Assembly (NCBI RefSeq): GCF_025148445.1
Contig: NZ_CP102270.1
Coordinates: 248,001-312,000, forward strand
Direction of reading: 5' to 3'
Length of the DNA stretch: 64,000 nucleotides
From: Eshraghiella crossota
GTDB taxonomy: Bacteria; Bacillota; Clostridia; Lachnospirales; Lachnospiraceae
Shown here: positions 53,336-61,131 of the stretch, one piece after another
How the letters are laid out: every line of letters begins with the position of its first letter
Numbering within the stretch: position 1 is the stretch's first letter
The notes under the pieces: generated by a model
What the model saw: the letters and a program-made list of their open reading frames with translations, nothing else
The model's database searches: none
Told to the model about the DNA's origin: nothing
Program-made: the position numbers and the translations under genes

Positions 53336-54040
53336 ATGAAAAGTAAGAGAGCAATGTGGATATTCGCCGCAATTCCAATGATTGTTACAAGTATTGTTCT
53401 TCAGTTTATGCCTGATACAATACCTATGCACCATGATTTGGCAGGAAATACTGACAGATGGGGAAGTAAAATGGAAAGTTTTATATTTCCTATTATCATT
53501 TTACTTATTACATTATTTTGGAACATATTGATTTGCATATATGAGAAAAAGGCTGTTAAGTCCCAAAATGAAAAAGAACAGATGGAAGCAAGAACATCTG
53601 CGAAATTGTTGTCTATAGTTGGCATTTCCCAGGCGATTATGTTTGGGGTTTTGCATTATTTTATTCTCTATGCTTCTTTTCAACAAGCTATTGTTAATGG
53701 CTCGAAGGCAACAATTGATATTGCAAAAGTTTCTTGTATCTTATGTGGGATTATGCTCATTGTACTTGGAAATTATATGACTAAATCAAAGAAAAATGCA
53801 GTAATAGGGTTAAGGACAAGCTGGAGCATATTTAATGATAATACCTGGAGAAAAAGTAATCGATTTGGGGCAATATGTATTATCATTGCAGGAGGATTAA
53901 CTGTTGTTACATCTGCTTTTGCGAACGGAATAATAAGTACAATTTTTTTACTATTATATATTATAGTGGCATCAGTATTAGCAGTGATTTACTCTAAAAA
54001 AGTTTATGATAATGAAAGAAAAAAGGAACAAAATATTTAG
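53336..54040 (+). CDS. SdpI-family membrane protein with DUF1648
   Basis: 234 residues, about six membrane segments. The N-terminal DUF1648 signature is IPMHHDLAGNTDRWGSK. The C-terminal SdpI-like part has GLRTSWSIFNDNTWRKSNR. SdpI gives immunity to the SdpC toxin in Bacillus; here no toxin or SdpR repressor is adjacent, so the function is unproven. GGAGGTAAGGAAG precedes the ATG. Confidence 0.82.
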   Translation: MKSKRAMWIFAAIPMIVTSIVLQFMPDTIPMHHDLAGNTDRWGSKMESFIFPIIILLITLFWNILICIYEKKAVKSQNEKEQMEARTSAKLLSIVGISQAIMFGVLHYFILYASFQQAIVNGSKATIDIAKVSCILCGIMLIVLGNYMTKSKKNAVIGLRTSWSIFNDNTWRKSNRFGAICIIIAGGLTVVTSAFANGIISTIFLLLYIIVASVLAVIYSKKVYDNERKKEQNI

Positions 54041-54212
54041 AGGGTGCCATTGTACAAATTCTGGTTGTGTGCTTTTTATTACACTATCAGTTTTCGTATT
54101 TTTTATTGAAAAAATGGATAATGTTGTGCTTCAAGCTGTTATTTTATACTTGCACTGTTTGTAGGGATTGCATGGGTTGAGTTTGAACAATTTATGAAAT
54201 ATTGATTTTGTA

Positions 54213-54241
54213 TTGCTTTTGTCCGGACAAATGGATATAAT
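54213..54241 (+). promoter_or_regulatory. Promoter with palindromic operator of the toxin-antitoxin pair
   Basis: TTGCTT (54213-54218), 17 bases and TATAAT (54236-54241). The spacer contains the perfect palindrome TTGTCCGGACAA (54219-54230), well placed for autorepression by the RelB/DinJ-type antitoxin. Confidence 0.65.
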
Positions 54242-54273
54242 ATAGTTAGAAAAACTCGAAAGGAGTGTTTACT

Positions 54274-54582
54274 ATGGCAACAAAATCAGCAAATTTATAC
54301 GTGCGCATTGAGCCTGATGTAAAAGAACAGGCAGAAGGAATCTTAGCAGCATTAGGAATTCCTGCATCCAATGCAATAAATATGTTTTACAAACAAATTA
54401 TTCTTCAAAGAGGACTTCCTTTTGAAGTGAAAATGCCATCCGTTCGTCCTGTAGACGTTAGTGCATCATCAGAAGCACAGATGAATGCAGAACTAGAGAA
54501 AGGATATGCGGATATGCAGGCTGGCCGTACAAGAACAGCAAAATCTGTTTTTGCTGATATTCGCAAAGATTACAATTTATGA
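54274..54582 (+). CDS. RelB/DinJ-family antitoxin
   Basis: 102 residues. The ribbon-helix-helix region is ANLYVRIEPDVKEQAEGILAALG with IPASNAINMFYKQI, as in RelB/DinJ. The C-terminal arm (about 60-102) would neutralise the toxin. ATG at 54274 follows GAAAGGAG. Overlaps the toxin gene by four bases (ATGA). Likely represses its own promoter. Confidence 0.88.
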   Translation: MATKSANLYVRIEPDVKEQAEGILAALGIPASNAINMFYKQIILQRGLPFEVKMPSVRPVDVSASSEAQMNAELEKGYADMQAGRTRTAKSVFADIRKDYNL

Positions 54583-54911
54583 TTTATGATATCGTGATTT
54601 CAGATCAGGCCGAGATAGACCTTCGTGGAATCTTCGAATACATTGCTTTTGAACTGCAGGTACCAGAAAATGCAAGTGGTCAGCTTGATAGGCTTGAAGC
54701 ATGTATTATGGATCTTGATCATATGCCAAAGAGATATCGACAATATGAATTGGAACCATGGAAAAGTCGAGGGCTGCGCGTAGCACCAGTAGACAATTAT
54801 CTTGTTCTATATATTCCGGATGATGATACACAAGTGGTTACGATTATCCGTGTTATGTACGGTGGACGAGATGTGGATACGCAATTAAAAAGATTTACAA
54901 AAACAAAATAA
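54579..54911 (+). CDS. RelE/ParE-family toxin
   Basis: 110 residues. It starts YDIVISDQAEIDLRGIFEYIA, the typical ParE/RelE N-terminus, and ends VTIIRVMYGGRDVDTQLK, the conserved terminal strand. RelE members cleave ribosome-bound mRNA and ParE members poison gyrase; the sequence does not settle which. Translationally coupled to the antitoxin. A terminator follows. Confidence 0.88.
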   Translation: MIYDIVISDQAEIDLRGIFEYIAFELQVPENASGQLDRLEACIMDLDHMPKRYRQYELEPWKSRGLRVAPVDNYLVLYIPDDDTQVVTIIRVMYGGRDVDTQLKRFTKTK

Positions 54912-54915
54912 TTTG

Positions 54916-54948
54916 AAAGCATCAATCAAAAATGGTTGGTGCTTTTTT
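54916..54948 (+). terminator. Terminator of the toxin-antitoxin operon
   Basis: AAAGCATCAATC pairs with GGTTGGTGCTTT (with G-U pairs) and runs into TTTTTT. A close copy, with the same downstream TATGCTCGG-like tail, is at 63150-63179. Confidence 0.75.
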
Positions 54949-55007
54949 CATGCTTGGAGAAATCTGGGCTTTTTTTATGCCCATTTTTACGGAACGAGGT
55001 ATCGGCC

Positions 55008-55406
55008 ATGGCTAACAGAATCATGGGTATTACTGTCGAGATTGGCGGAGATACCACCAAATTACAGACTGCCCTAAAGGGAGTCAATGGACAAATTAAA
55101 AGTACGCAGCAACAGTTAAAGGATGTAGATAAGTTATTAAAGCTTGATCCTGGAAACACAGAGCTGCTTGCATGTATTACACAGGTCAAAGCTAAGAATG
55201 GAATCATAGAGCGTGAAAACTATGAAGATACAAGGATTAGTAATAATCTCAATCAGTATGCCAGGAAAGCAAATGAAACAGGAAAGCTGTATGAAGAGGA
55301 TATTGCAGAAATAAAAAAGATGAATAATGAGCAAACAGAACTTTTGAAAAAGGCACTTGAAGCAGTTATTCATCTATATGAGGACGATTCAAAGAAGAGA
55401 AAGTGA
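55008..55406 (+). CDS. Phage tail tape-measure protein, N-terminal fragment (chimeric)
   Basis: 132 residues. The first 62 or so (MANRIMGITVEIGGDTTKLQ, GVNGQIKSTQQQLKDVDKLL) match the start of phage tail tape-measure proteins, normally many hundreds of residues. After ELLACITQ the sequence changes to an unrelated charged segment. It looks like a fusion of a phage fragment with the end of another gene. A good ribosome site is lacking. Function unlikely. Confidence 0.6.
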   Translation: MANRIMGITVEIGGDTTKLQTALKGVNGQIKSTQQQLKDVDKLLKLDPGNTELLACITQVKAKNGIIERENYEDTRISNNLNQYARKANETGKLYEEDIAEIKKMNNEQTELLKKALEAVIHLYEDDSKKRK

Positions 55407-55409
55407 ATT

Positions 55410-55558
55410 GATAAAAAGCGTTAGCGTGGCTCGGTGGTTTATCCGCAGTTCAAGGGGATTGGGGGCGCAAGACGTCCGGTGGACGTCTGCTCTGCACGGA
55501 CCGGAGTGGAACGGAGACCTCCCCAACAAGCAAAAATGGAAAGCATTGTGGAGGAATA
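55410..55558. other. GC-rich non-coding patch with palindrome
   Basis: This 150-bp stretch is much GC-richer than its surroundings and holds a perfect palindrome, AGACGTCC-GGT-GGACGTCT (55470-55488). It ends in the ribosome site of the next gene. Its composition marks it as foreign relative to the AT-rich neighbours. No gene is recognised. Confidence 0.5.
55536..55553 (+). repeat. 18-bp direct repeat, left copy
   Basis: ATGGAAAGCATTGTGGAG, identical to 56649-56666. It includes the ribosome site of the ORF6N gene. The right copy does the same for the KilA-N gene. Confidence 0.7.
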
Positions 55559-56551
55559 ATGGAAGGAACAAAAGAATTGATTACTACAGATGCTATTCGG
55601 AGTAAGGTGTACATACTTCGTGGACAGCAAGTAATGTTGGATCAGGATTTGGCAGAAATTTATGGTTATCAAGTTAAAAATTTAAATCAACAAGTAAAAC
55701 GTAATTTGACAAGATTTCCAGAAGATTTTATGTTTCAACTAACTAAAGAAGAAGTGGAATTGGTGAAATCACAATTTGTGACTTCACGGAATATAAATTA
55801 TTTTGAAGGCCAAGAAGGAGGTCGTAGAAAGCTACCATACGCATTTACAGAACAAGGAATTTATATGCTTGCGGCAGTTCTTCGAGGAGAATTGGCAGAA
55901 CAGCAGAGTATATTTATAATGCGCACTTTTAGGGAGATGCGTCACTATATTAGTCAAAATCAGCAGTTTGTTACTAGAAATGAAATGGAACTTTTAACAG
56001 CGAAGGTTGGAACGATAACGGAGAGACAGGATCGAATGGAGAAAAAAGTAGATTCCATTCAAAAAGATGTGACTATCTTAGCAGACAACTTCATTACGGA
56101 TAAAGATAAGAAGAATTTTGTTATTTATAAAGGTCAGAAGTTAGAAGCTGACATTGCTTACATAGAAATCTATCAACAGGCAAAGAAATCAATCTATGTT
56201 GTGGATGATTATATGAATGCAAAATCATTACAGCACCTTTCACAGAAAGCAGATGGCGTGGAAGTTGTTTTATTCACAGAGAATGGAAAAGGTGGGAGAG
56301 GATTTCTTACGAACTCTTTAGTGAAGGATTTTCAAAATGAATATCCAACGATTCGGATTAAGTCTAATCCGGATTGTCACGACAGATTGATTGTATTTGA
56401 TTATGGTGAAGAAACAGAGAGGGTATATCATTGTGGAGCATCCAGTAAGGATGCTGGGAAAAAGCTTTGTGCCATTAATCAGATTACAGAGACAGCAATC
56501 ATTCATCCGGTAATAGACAGATTACTTTCATTGCCAGATAAAAAGATATAA
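55559..56551 (+). CDS. ORF6N-domain protein with PLD-like C-terminal domain
   Basis: 330 residues. The N-terminal ORF6N domain has YILRGQQVMLDQDLAEIYGYQ and RFPEDFMFQLTKEE, as in phage antirepressor-type DNA-binding proteins. A coiled coil (about 140-180) links to a C-terminal domain with DCHDRLIVFDYG and HCGASSKDAGKK, resembling a phospholipase D-type HxK half-site. GTGGAGGA precedes the ATG. An 18-bp sequence at its start recurs after its end, pointing to recombination. Confidence 0.82.
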   Translation: MEGTKELITTDAIRSKVYILRGQQVMLDQDLAEIYGYQVKNLNQQVKRNLTRFPEDFMFQLTKEEVELVKSQFVTSRNINYFEGQEGGRRKLPYAFTEQGIYMLAAVLRGELAEQQSIFIMRTFREMRHYISQNQQFVTRNEMELLTAKVGTITERQDRMEKKVDSIQKDVTILADNFITDKDKKNFVIYKGQKLEADIAYIEIYQQAKKSIYVVDDYMNAKSLQHLSQKADGVEVVLFTENGKGGRGFLTNSLVKDFQNEYPTIRIKSNPDCHDRLIVFDYGEETERVYHCGASSKDAGKKLCAINQITETAIIHPVIDRLLSLPDKKI

Positions 56552-56648
56552 TTAGTGGTCATAATAAGACTAATATTAACAATACTGATTTTCATAATAC
56601 CTATCTTATCATATCTGACCGAAGGAATAATGTCTTGGATGGGATATG

Positions 56649-56666
56649 ATGGAAAGCATTGTGGAG
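56649..56666 (+). repeat. 18-bp direct repeat, right copy
   Basis: Identical to 55536-55553, 1,113 bp apart. The two copies bracket the ORF6N coding sequence. Confidence 0.7.
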
Positions 56667-56674
56667 AAATAGAG

Positions 56675-57399
56675 ATGGCAAATAAAATAGTTAGAGAAAT
56701 TATTCATGCAAAGGGTATTGATATTGGAATTTACACGAAGAATTTTGAAAATGAATATATTTCGTTGACAGATATCGCAAAATACAGAAATGATAATGAT
56801 CCCAGATTTGTCATTCAGAACTGAATGCGAAACAGGAATACAGTTGAGTTTTGGCGGTCTGGGAAGAACTTCACAATCCGGATTTTAACCGTGTGCAATT
56901 CGAGGCGGTTAGAAGTGAGGCGGGATTAAACAGATTTGTTATGACACCGACCAAATGGATTGAACAGACCAATGCTATTGGAATAGTGTCAAAAGCAGGC
57001 AGATATGGTGGAGGAACTTATGCACATAGCGATATTGCAATGGCATTTGCTACATGGATTTCTCCGGAATTTCAACTGTATATTATGAAAGATTACCGCA
57101 GGTTAAAACAAGATGAAAATAGTCGATTTTCATTGGACTGGAACATGAACAGGGCTTTATCAAAGGTGAACTACCGTATTCACACAGATGCGGTGAAGGA
57201 AAACTTGATTCCACCAGAGCTAACACCGGAACAGATTGCTTATACATATGCCAGTGAAGCAGATCTTTTAAATGTTGCTTTATTTGGTCAGACTGCAAAG
57301 CAATGGAAAAATAATAATCCGGGTAAAAAGGGGAATGTGCGTGATGATGCAAATTTAAATCAGTTGTTGGTGTTGGCAAATGCTGAAAGAAAAACTTGA
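56675..57399 (+). pseudogene. KilA-N-domain protein gene with nonsense and frameshift
   Basis: It reads MANKIVREIIHAKGID and IYTKNFENEYISLTDIAKYR, a KilA-N start. A Trp codon is then TGA (56822-56824). MRNRNTVEF follows, and one T is missing from the T-run at 56849-56852, moving the frame. The rest (AVWEELHNPDFNRVQFEAV, WIEQTNAIGIVSKAGRYGGG, MAFATWISPEFQLY) is intact up to VLANAERKT, where homology to the family's C-terminus ends. KilA-N proteins are phage DNA-binding proteins. Two lesions make expression improbable. Confidence 0.8.
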
Positions 57400-57625
57400 C
57401 TATTATACGTTGGTAGCCGCTGATGACGAATTTGATGCCGGGAAAGTTATAAAAATTGTCAAAAGGTTGGAAGAACTTGAACCGACAGAAGCACCGAAAA
57501 AGTCGGTTGACGAATTTTTAGACGATTTCTGTAAGTATTGCGAAGAAACGGGAAAGGGAGGAAAAAATACTGGTGTAGGAAGCAGTAATAGCAGTATCTA
57601 TGATGAAAAAAGTGTGGTATTATGA
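57380..57625 (+). CDS. Small acidic protein fragment
   Basis: 81 codons starting LKEKLDYYTLVAADDEFDAG, rich in Glu, Lys and Asp, ending in a Gly/Ser tail. It overlaps the end of the KilA-N pseudogene in another frame. I do not recognise it with confidence; it may be the N-terminal part of a larger protein joined here by deletion. No ribosome site is evident. Confidence 0.35.
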   Translation: MLKEKLDYYTLVAADDEFDAGKVIKIVKRLEELEPTEAPKKSVDEFLDDFCKYCEETGKGGKNTGVGSSNSSIYDEKSVVL

Positions 57626-57679
57626 GAAAAAGAAATTTGCAAATCGGAGTTTGTTACTCTTTTTGGAGGTGAATTGGTA

Positions 57680-58273
57680 ATGATAAAATTAAAAATGTCT
57701 ATTGAAGATATAAGTGAGTATCAGACAGGTATTTTACCAAAGAATGCTGTTAAAATAGAAACACCTCAGAGCATTGAAGAGATGATGAAAAAAGCGGCAC
57801 CTATTGCAGCGGTATTATGTGTTTTAATGTTTGTAACGATGCTGTGTAAAACAGTTATTAACAAGACAGTTGTTATTTCACATGTATTTATTTTGATTGG
57901 TTTTTGTCTGGGGTATATTTGTTTGGTGATACACGAGTGGTTACATGGGATTGTCTATCCGAGAAACGCACTGGTTACGATAGGTAAAATAACGGGTAAG
58001 ATATCATTTGTTGCATTAGCATCATATCCTCTGAAGCGTAGAAGGTTTATTGTAATGTGCCTATTACCATTTGTGCTTGGAATAATACCATTATTGATTT
58101 TTATTGTTAGTCCGGCAGAATATAGAGAACTAAATGGACTAATGTTTGGCATGTCATGTATGGGTATGGTTTCACCATTTCCCGATGTATATAATGTTTT
58201 TATTGTCTTAAAAAATGCAAATAAAAAAGATGCAATAATGTTTTATAAAAACGATATGTATAAGGTATCGTAA
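57680..58273 (+). CDS. DUF3267 membrane protein with zinc-protease-like motif
   Basis: 197 residues. Four membrane segments are visible (about 42-62, 70-92, 120-148, 155-175). The second ends in VIHEWLHGIVYP, an HExxH site typical of the DUF3267 family, putative integral membrane metallopeptidases. GGAGGTG lies eight bases before the ATG at 57680; a TTG two codons earlier is too close. Its stop codon is the first base triplet of a 27-bp repeat. Confidence 0.78.
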   Translation: MIKLKMSIEDISEYQTGILPKNAVKIETPQSIEEMMKKAAPIAAVLCVLMFVTMLCKTVINKTVVISHVFILIGFCLGYICLVIHEWLHGIVYPRNALVTIGKITGKISFVALASYPLKRRRFIVMCLLPFVLGIIPLLIFIVSPAEYRELNGLMFGMSCMGMVSPFPDVYNVFIVLKNANKKDAIMFYKNDMYKVS

Positions 58274-58297
58274 CTTCCAGTTTGGAGAATTGAAAAA
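58271..58297 (+). repeat. 27-bp direct repeat, left edge of the radical SAM module
   Basis: TAACTTCCAGTTTG followed by NAGNATTGAAAAA; 25 of 27 bases match 60406-60432. The first three bases are the stop codon of the DUF3267 gene. Confidence 0.75.
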
Positions 58298-58329
58298 AAC
58301 GTAATTTACCTATTAAGACATATAAACTC

Positions 58330-58381
58330 TTGACAATAAAACTCCTATATAGTATGTTTTTAATAAACTACTATATAGGAG
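58330..58381 (+). promoter_or_regulatory. Promoter and MarR operator of the radical SAM module
   Basis: TTGACA (58330-58335), 17 bases and TATGTT (58353-58358). A perfect 13-bp inverted repeat, CTCCTATATAGTA (58342-58354) and TACTATATAGGAG (58369-58381), covers spacer, -10 and start region. Each arm contains the palindrome CTATATAG. The right arm also includes the AGGAG ribosome site. Autorepression by the MarR protein is strongly suggested. Confidence 0.8.
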
Positions 58382-58388
58382 CTTTTGC

Positions 58389-58826
58389 ATGGAAATGAAT
58401 GGAGGATTTCTTGTCACCAAAATAAAACAGCTTGGAGACCGGATTTTCGAGAAGATTCTCAGTGAAAAGAATATTGATGCGTTTAATGGAGCTCAAGGAC
58501 GTATTCTTTATGTGCTGTGGCAGGAGGATGGTATCTCAATCAGGTCACTCTCGACTAAATGCGGATTAGCGATAACATCTCTTACTACGATGTTGGAAAG
58601 AATGGAAAATCAAGGGCTGATAAGCCGTGTTCAGTCTGAAACGGACAAAAGGAAGACACTCCTGTTTTTGACTGAGAAAGCACATGCCTTAAAGGGCGAG
58701 TACGATTCTGTATCTGATGAGATGGGCAGTATTTACTACAAAGGTTTTTCAGAGGAAGAAATTACCCGGTTTGAGGAATGCCTCGACCGCATCAGAAAGA
58801 ATCTTGAGGAGTGGCAGAAGTCATGA
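58389..58826 (+). CDS. MarR-family regulator of a radical SAM mobile pair
   Basis: 145 residues. The winged helix is GISIRSLSTKCGLAITSLTTMLERMENQGLI, and RVQSETDKRKTLLFLT is the wing. AGGAG is seven bases before the ATG. Its stop overlaps the first radical SAM start (ATGA). A MarR regulator in front of two radical SAM genes is the known layout of the radical SAM mobile pair system, whose function is undetermined. Confidence 0.88.
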   Translation: MEMNGGFLVTKIKQLGDRIFEKILSEKNIDAFNGAQGRILYVLWQEDGISIRSLSTKCGLAITSLTTMLERMENQGLISRVQSETDKRKTLLFLTEKAHALKGEYDSVSDEMGSIYYKGFSEEEITRFEECLDRIRKNLEEWQKS

Positions 58827-59512
58827 GTATTTGTATCAAAGATCAGATTCAGAACATGAATATCGTCATTGGCTGCACAGTGGGGTGTACATATTGCTAT
58901 GCCCGCAACAACGTGAAACGCTGGCATATGATTGATGACTTCGCTGCCCCTGAATTCTTTCCGGGTAAGCTCAAGATGATGGAAAAGAAACGTCCGCAGA
59001 ACTTTCTTCTTACCGGCATGAGCGATCTCTCCGGATGGAAGCCGGAATGGAGAGACGAGGTATTTGCAAAGATCCGTGAAAATCCACAGCATCAGTTCCT
59101 GTTCCTTACCAAGCAACCTGATTTGCTGGATTTTGATACCGATCTGGAAAACGCATGGTTTGGCGTTACGGTGACGAGGAAAGCAGAACGGTGGCGTATC
59201 GACGCCCTTCGGAAAAACGTCAGAGCAAAACATTACCATGTTACCTTTGAGCCGTTATTCGACGATCCCGGCACAGTTGACCTTTCCGGAATCAATTGGA
59301 TCGTTGTCGGCACCATGACCGGAGCTCAGAGCAGGAAGATTCATACGGAACCGGAATGGGCATGGTCTCTGGCGGACCAGGCACATAAGCTCGGCATTCC
59401 GGTTTTTATGAAGGAAGACCTTGTCCCTATCATAGGGGATGAAAATATGATTCAGGAAATGCCGGAAGAATTTAATAAAGTGTTAGAGGTACAGAAATCA
59501 TGGAAGAAGTAA
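58823..59512 (+). CDS. Radical SAM mobile pair protein (first)
   Basis: 229 residues. The cluster motif is GCTVGCTYCYARN (CxxxCxxC, residues 22-29). NFLLTGMSDLSGWKPEWRDEV and QFLFLTKQPDLLDF resemble phage Gp37/DUF5131-like radical SAM proteins. VTFEPLFDDPG and VVGTMTGAQSRK follow. It overlaps the MarR gene by four bases and the second radical SAM gene by 13, so all three are coupled. Neither substrate nor partner protein is known; no precursor peptide is seen nearby. Confidence 0.87.
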   Translation: MSICIKDQIQNMNIVIGCTVGCTYCYARNNVKRWHMIDDFAAPEFFPGKLKMMEKKRPQNFLLTGMSDLSGWKPEWRDEVFAKIRENPQHQFLFLTKQPDLLDFDTDLENAWFGVTVTRKAERWRIDALRKNVRAKHYHVTFEPLFDDPGTVDLSGINWIVVGTMTGAQSRKIHTEPEWAWSLADQAHKLGIPVFMKEDLVPIIGDENMIQEMPEEFNKVLEVQKSWKK

Positions 59513-60408
59513 TAAATGGAATCCTCATTCGTGAGGTGGAAACAAAGAACATCATGACTAAGTCTAGTCTGCCGGTAGGCGGTTACTCGGTCAATCCCTA
59601 TGTGGGCTGTACACATGCCTGCAAGTATTGCTATGCTTCTTTTATGAAGCGCTTTACCGGGCACAAGGAGGAATGGGGCACTTTCCTTGATGTGAAGCAT
59701 TGGCCGGAAATTAAAAATCCGAAGAAATATGCCGGACAGCGGGTGGTCATCGGTTCTGTGACAGATGGCTACAATCCACAGGAGGAGCAATTCGGGAATA
59801 CCAGAAAACTTCTGGAGCAGCTGATCGGCAGTGACGCAGATATTCTGATTTGCACAAAGTCGGATCTTGTGGTACGGGATATTGATCTGCTGAAGAAGCT
59901 TGGACGTGTAACCGTTTCATGGTCGATCAACACACTAGATGAAAATTTCAAGAACGATATGGACGCTGCTTCGAGCATTGAACGCCGTATCTCTGCTATG
60001 AAGCAGGTATATGAGTCAGGTATCCGTACAGTCTGTTTCGTATCCCCGGTATTCCCCGGTATCACGGATTTTGAAGCAATCTTTGAGCGGGTAAAGGATC
60101 AGTGCGATCTGTTCTGGCTCGAAAATCTCAATCTTCGAGGCGGTTTCAAAAAGACAATTATGGATTATATCGCCGGAAAATATCCAGATCTTGTACCACT
60201 TTACGACGAGATCTATAACAAGCATAACCGCAGCTACTTTGAAGCACTTGAAGTAAAAGCTGAGAAAATGGCTAAGAAGTATGATTGTGCCTTTGTGGAT
60301 AATGAAATGCCTTATGGCAGAGTCCCGCAGGGACATCCGGTGATCGTAGATTATTTCTATCATGAGGAAATCCGTGGGACAGAGAATACCGGAAAAAGAA
60401 ATCGCTAA
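59500..60408 (+). CDS. Radical SAM mobile pair protein (second), SplB-like
   Basis: 302 residues. The cluster motif is VGCTHACKYCYASFMKR (CxxxCxxC). SVTDGYNPQEEQ and ADILICTKSDLVVRDIDLL are those of the spore photoproduct lyase-like radical SAM group. DCAFVDNEMPYG lies near the end. It is GC-richer than the neighbouring accessory genes, as is its partner, hinting at a separate origin. Its stop codon begins the right copy of the flanking repeat. Confidence 0.87.
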   Translation: MEEVINGILIREVETKNIMTKSSLPVGGYSVNPYVGCTHACKYCYASFMKRFTGHKEEWGTFLDVKHWPEIKNPKKYAGQRVVIGSVTDGYNPQEEQFGNTRKLLEQLIGSDADILICTKSDLVVRDIDLLKKLGRVTVSWSINTLDENFKNDMDAASSIERRISAMKQVYESGIRTVCFVSPVFPGITDFEAIFERVKDQCDLFWLENLNLRGGFKKTIMDYIAGKYPDLVPLYDEIYNKHNRSYFEALEVKAEKMAKKYDCAFVDNEMPYGRVPQGHPVIVDYFYHEEIRGTENTGKRNR

Positions 60409-60432
60409 CTTCCAGTTTGTAGCATTGAAAAA
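60406..60432 (+). repeat. 27-bp direct repeat, right edge of the radical SAM module
   Basis: 25 of 27 bases match 58271-58297, 2,135 bp upstream. It begins with the TAA stop of the second radical SAM gene. Confidence 0.75.
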
Positions 60433-60448
60433 TTATAATATTACATAG

Positions 60449-60478
60449 AACATCTGTCAGAAATGGCAGGTGTTTTTC
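60449..60478 (+). terminator. Terminator after the radical SAM pair
   Basis: AACATCTGTC pairs with GGCAGGTGTT (with G-U pairs) around a six-base loop and ends in a T-run. Confidence 0.7.
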
Positions 60479-60637
60479 TTTTGTTAAGGAACAGAAATAC
60501 AGTTGAGTTTTTGTATATTTGGTAAAATATAACAAAAAAGAGCCTCGGATTTTGTGATGGGTTACACGTTTAGCCTTTGTAAAACACATACTTTTATTGT
60601 ACCATATAATCAGAGAAACGGAAAAGAAGGAATTAGA

Positions 60638-61128
60638 ATGGTACAGAACAGAGTTAGAATTGTGGATGTTGCAGATGCGTTAGGCCTTAGTACAGCAACT
60701 GTCTCAAAAGTGATTCATGGCAAAACAGAGAAGATTTCGGATGAGACAGTAAAAAGTGTCCAGCAGGAACTGGAAAACTCCGGATACATCTCAAATATGG
60801 CAGGCATTCTGCTTGCAAGAAATAATTCAAGAATCATCGGGGTGGTGGTGAATGACCATGAAAAGTATGAGGGCAGGGTTTTAGAAGATGGATTTGTGAA
60901 GCTGATTATGAAAAACTGAGAAATCAGATGAGAATATCTTTTGTGGTGTATGATGGTTATTTTGAAAAATGCTCCAAGATGGTCAATCTGGTGATCAATC
61001 ATTATGACGGCGGATAATTTTATTTGTATGGATAAAGAGCGAATTGAGGGATTTAGTAAAGCCTTTGAACCCGGAGAAATATTAAGATGGGAGATACCGA
61101 AGACAGAAAAGGAAAGTACGAGGAAATT
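60638..61128 (+). pseudogene. LacI-family regulator, decayed
   Basis: ATG 60638 begins a LacI helix-turn-helix (VRIVDVADALGLSTATVSKV, then NMAGILLARNNSRIIGVVV). After EDGFV the frame breaks; pieces resume as DYEKLRNQMRISFVVYDGYF (frame +), NLVINHYDGG, then DNFICMDKERIEGFSKAF and EIPKTEKESTRK in yet another frame. At least two internal deletions have occurred. A 93-codon N-terminal product could still be made. The remnant runs straight into the MATE gene. Confidence 0.8.
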
Positions 61129-61131
61129 ATG

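Noticed and set aside
58271-60432. Simple transposon or integron cassette with its own recombinase
   Set aside because: No transposase, integrase or terminal inverted repeats are present; only direct repeats flank the module, so mobility would need outside help.
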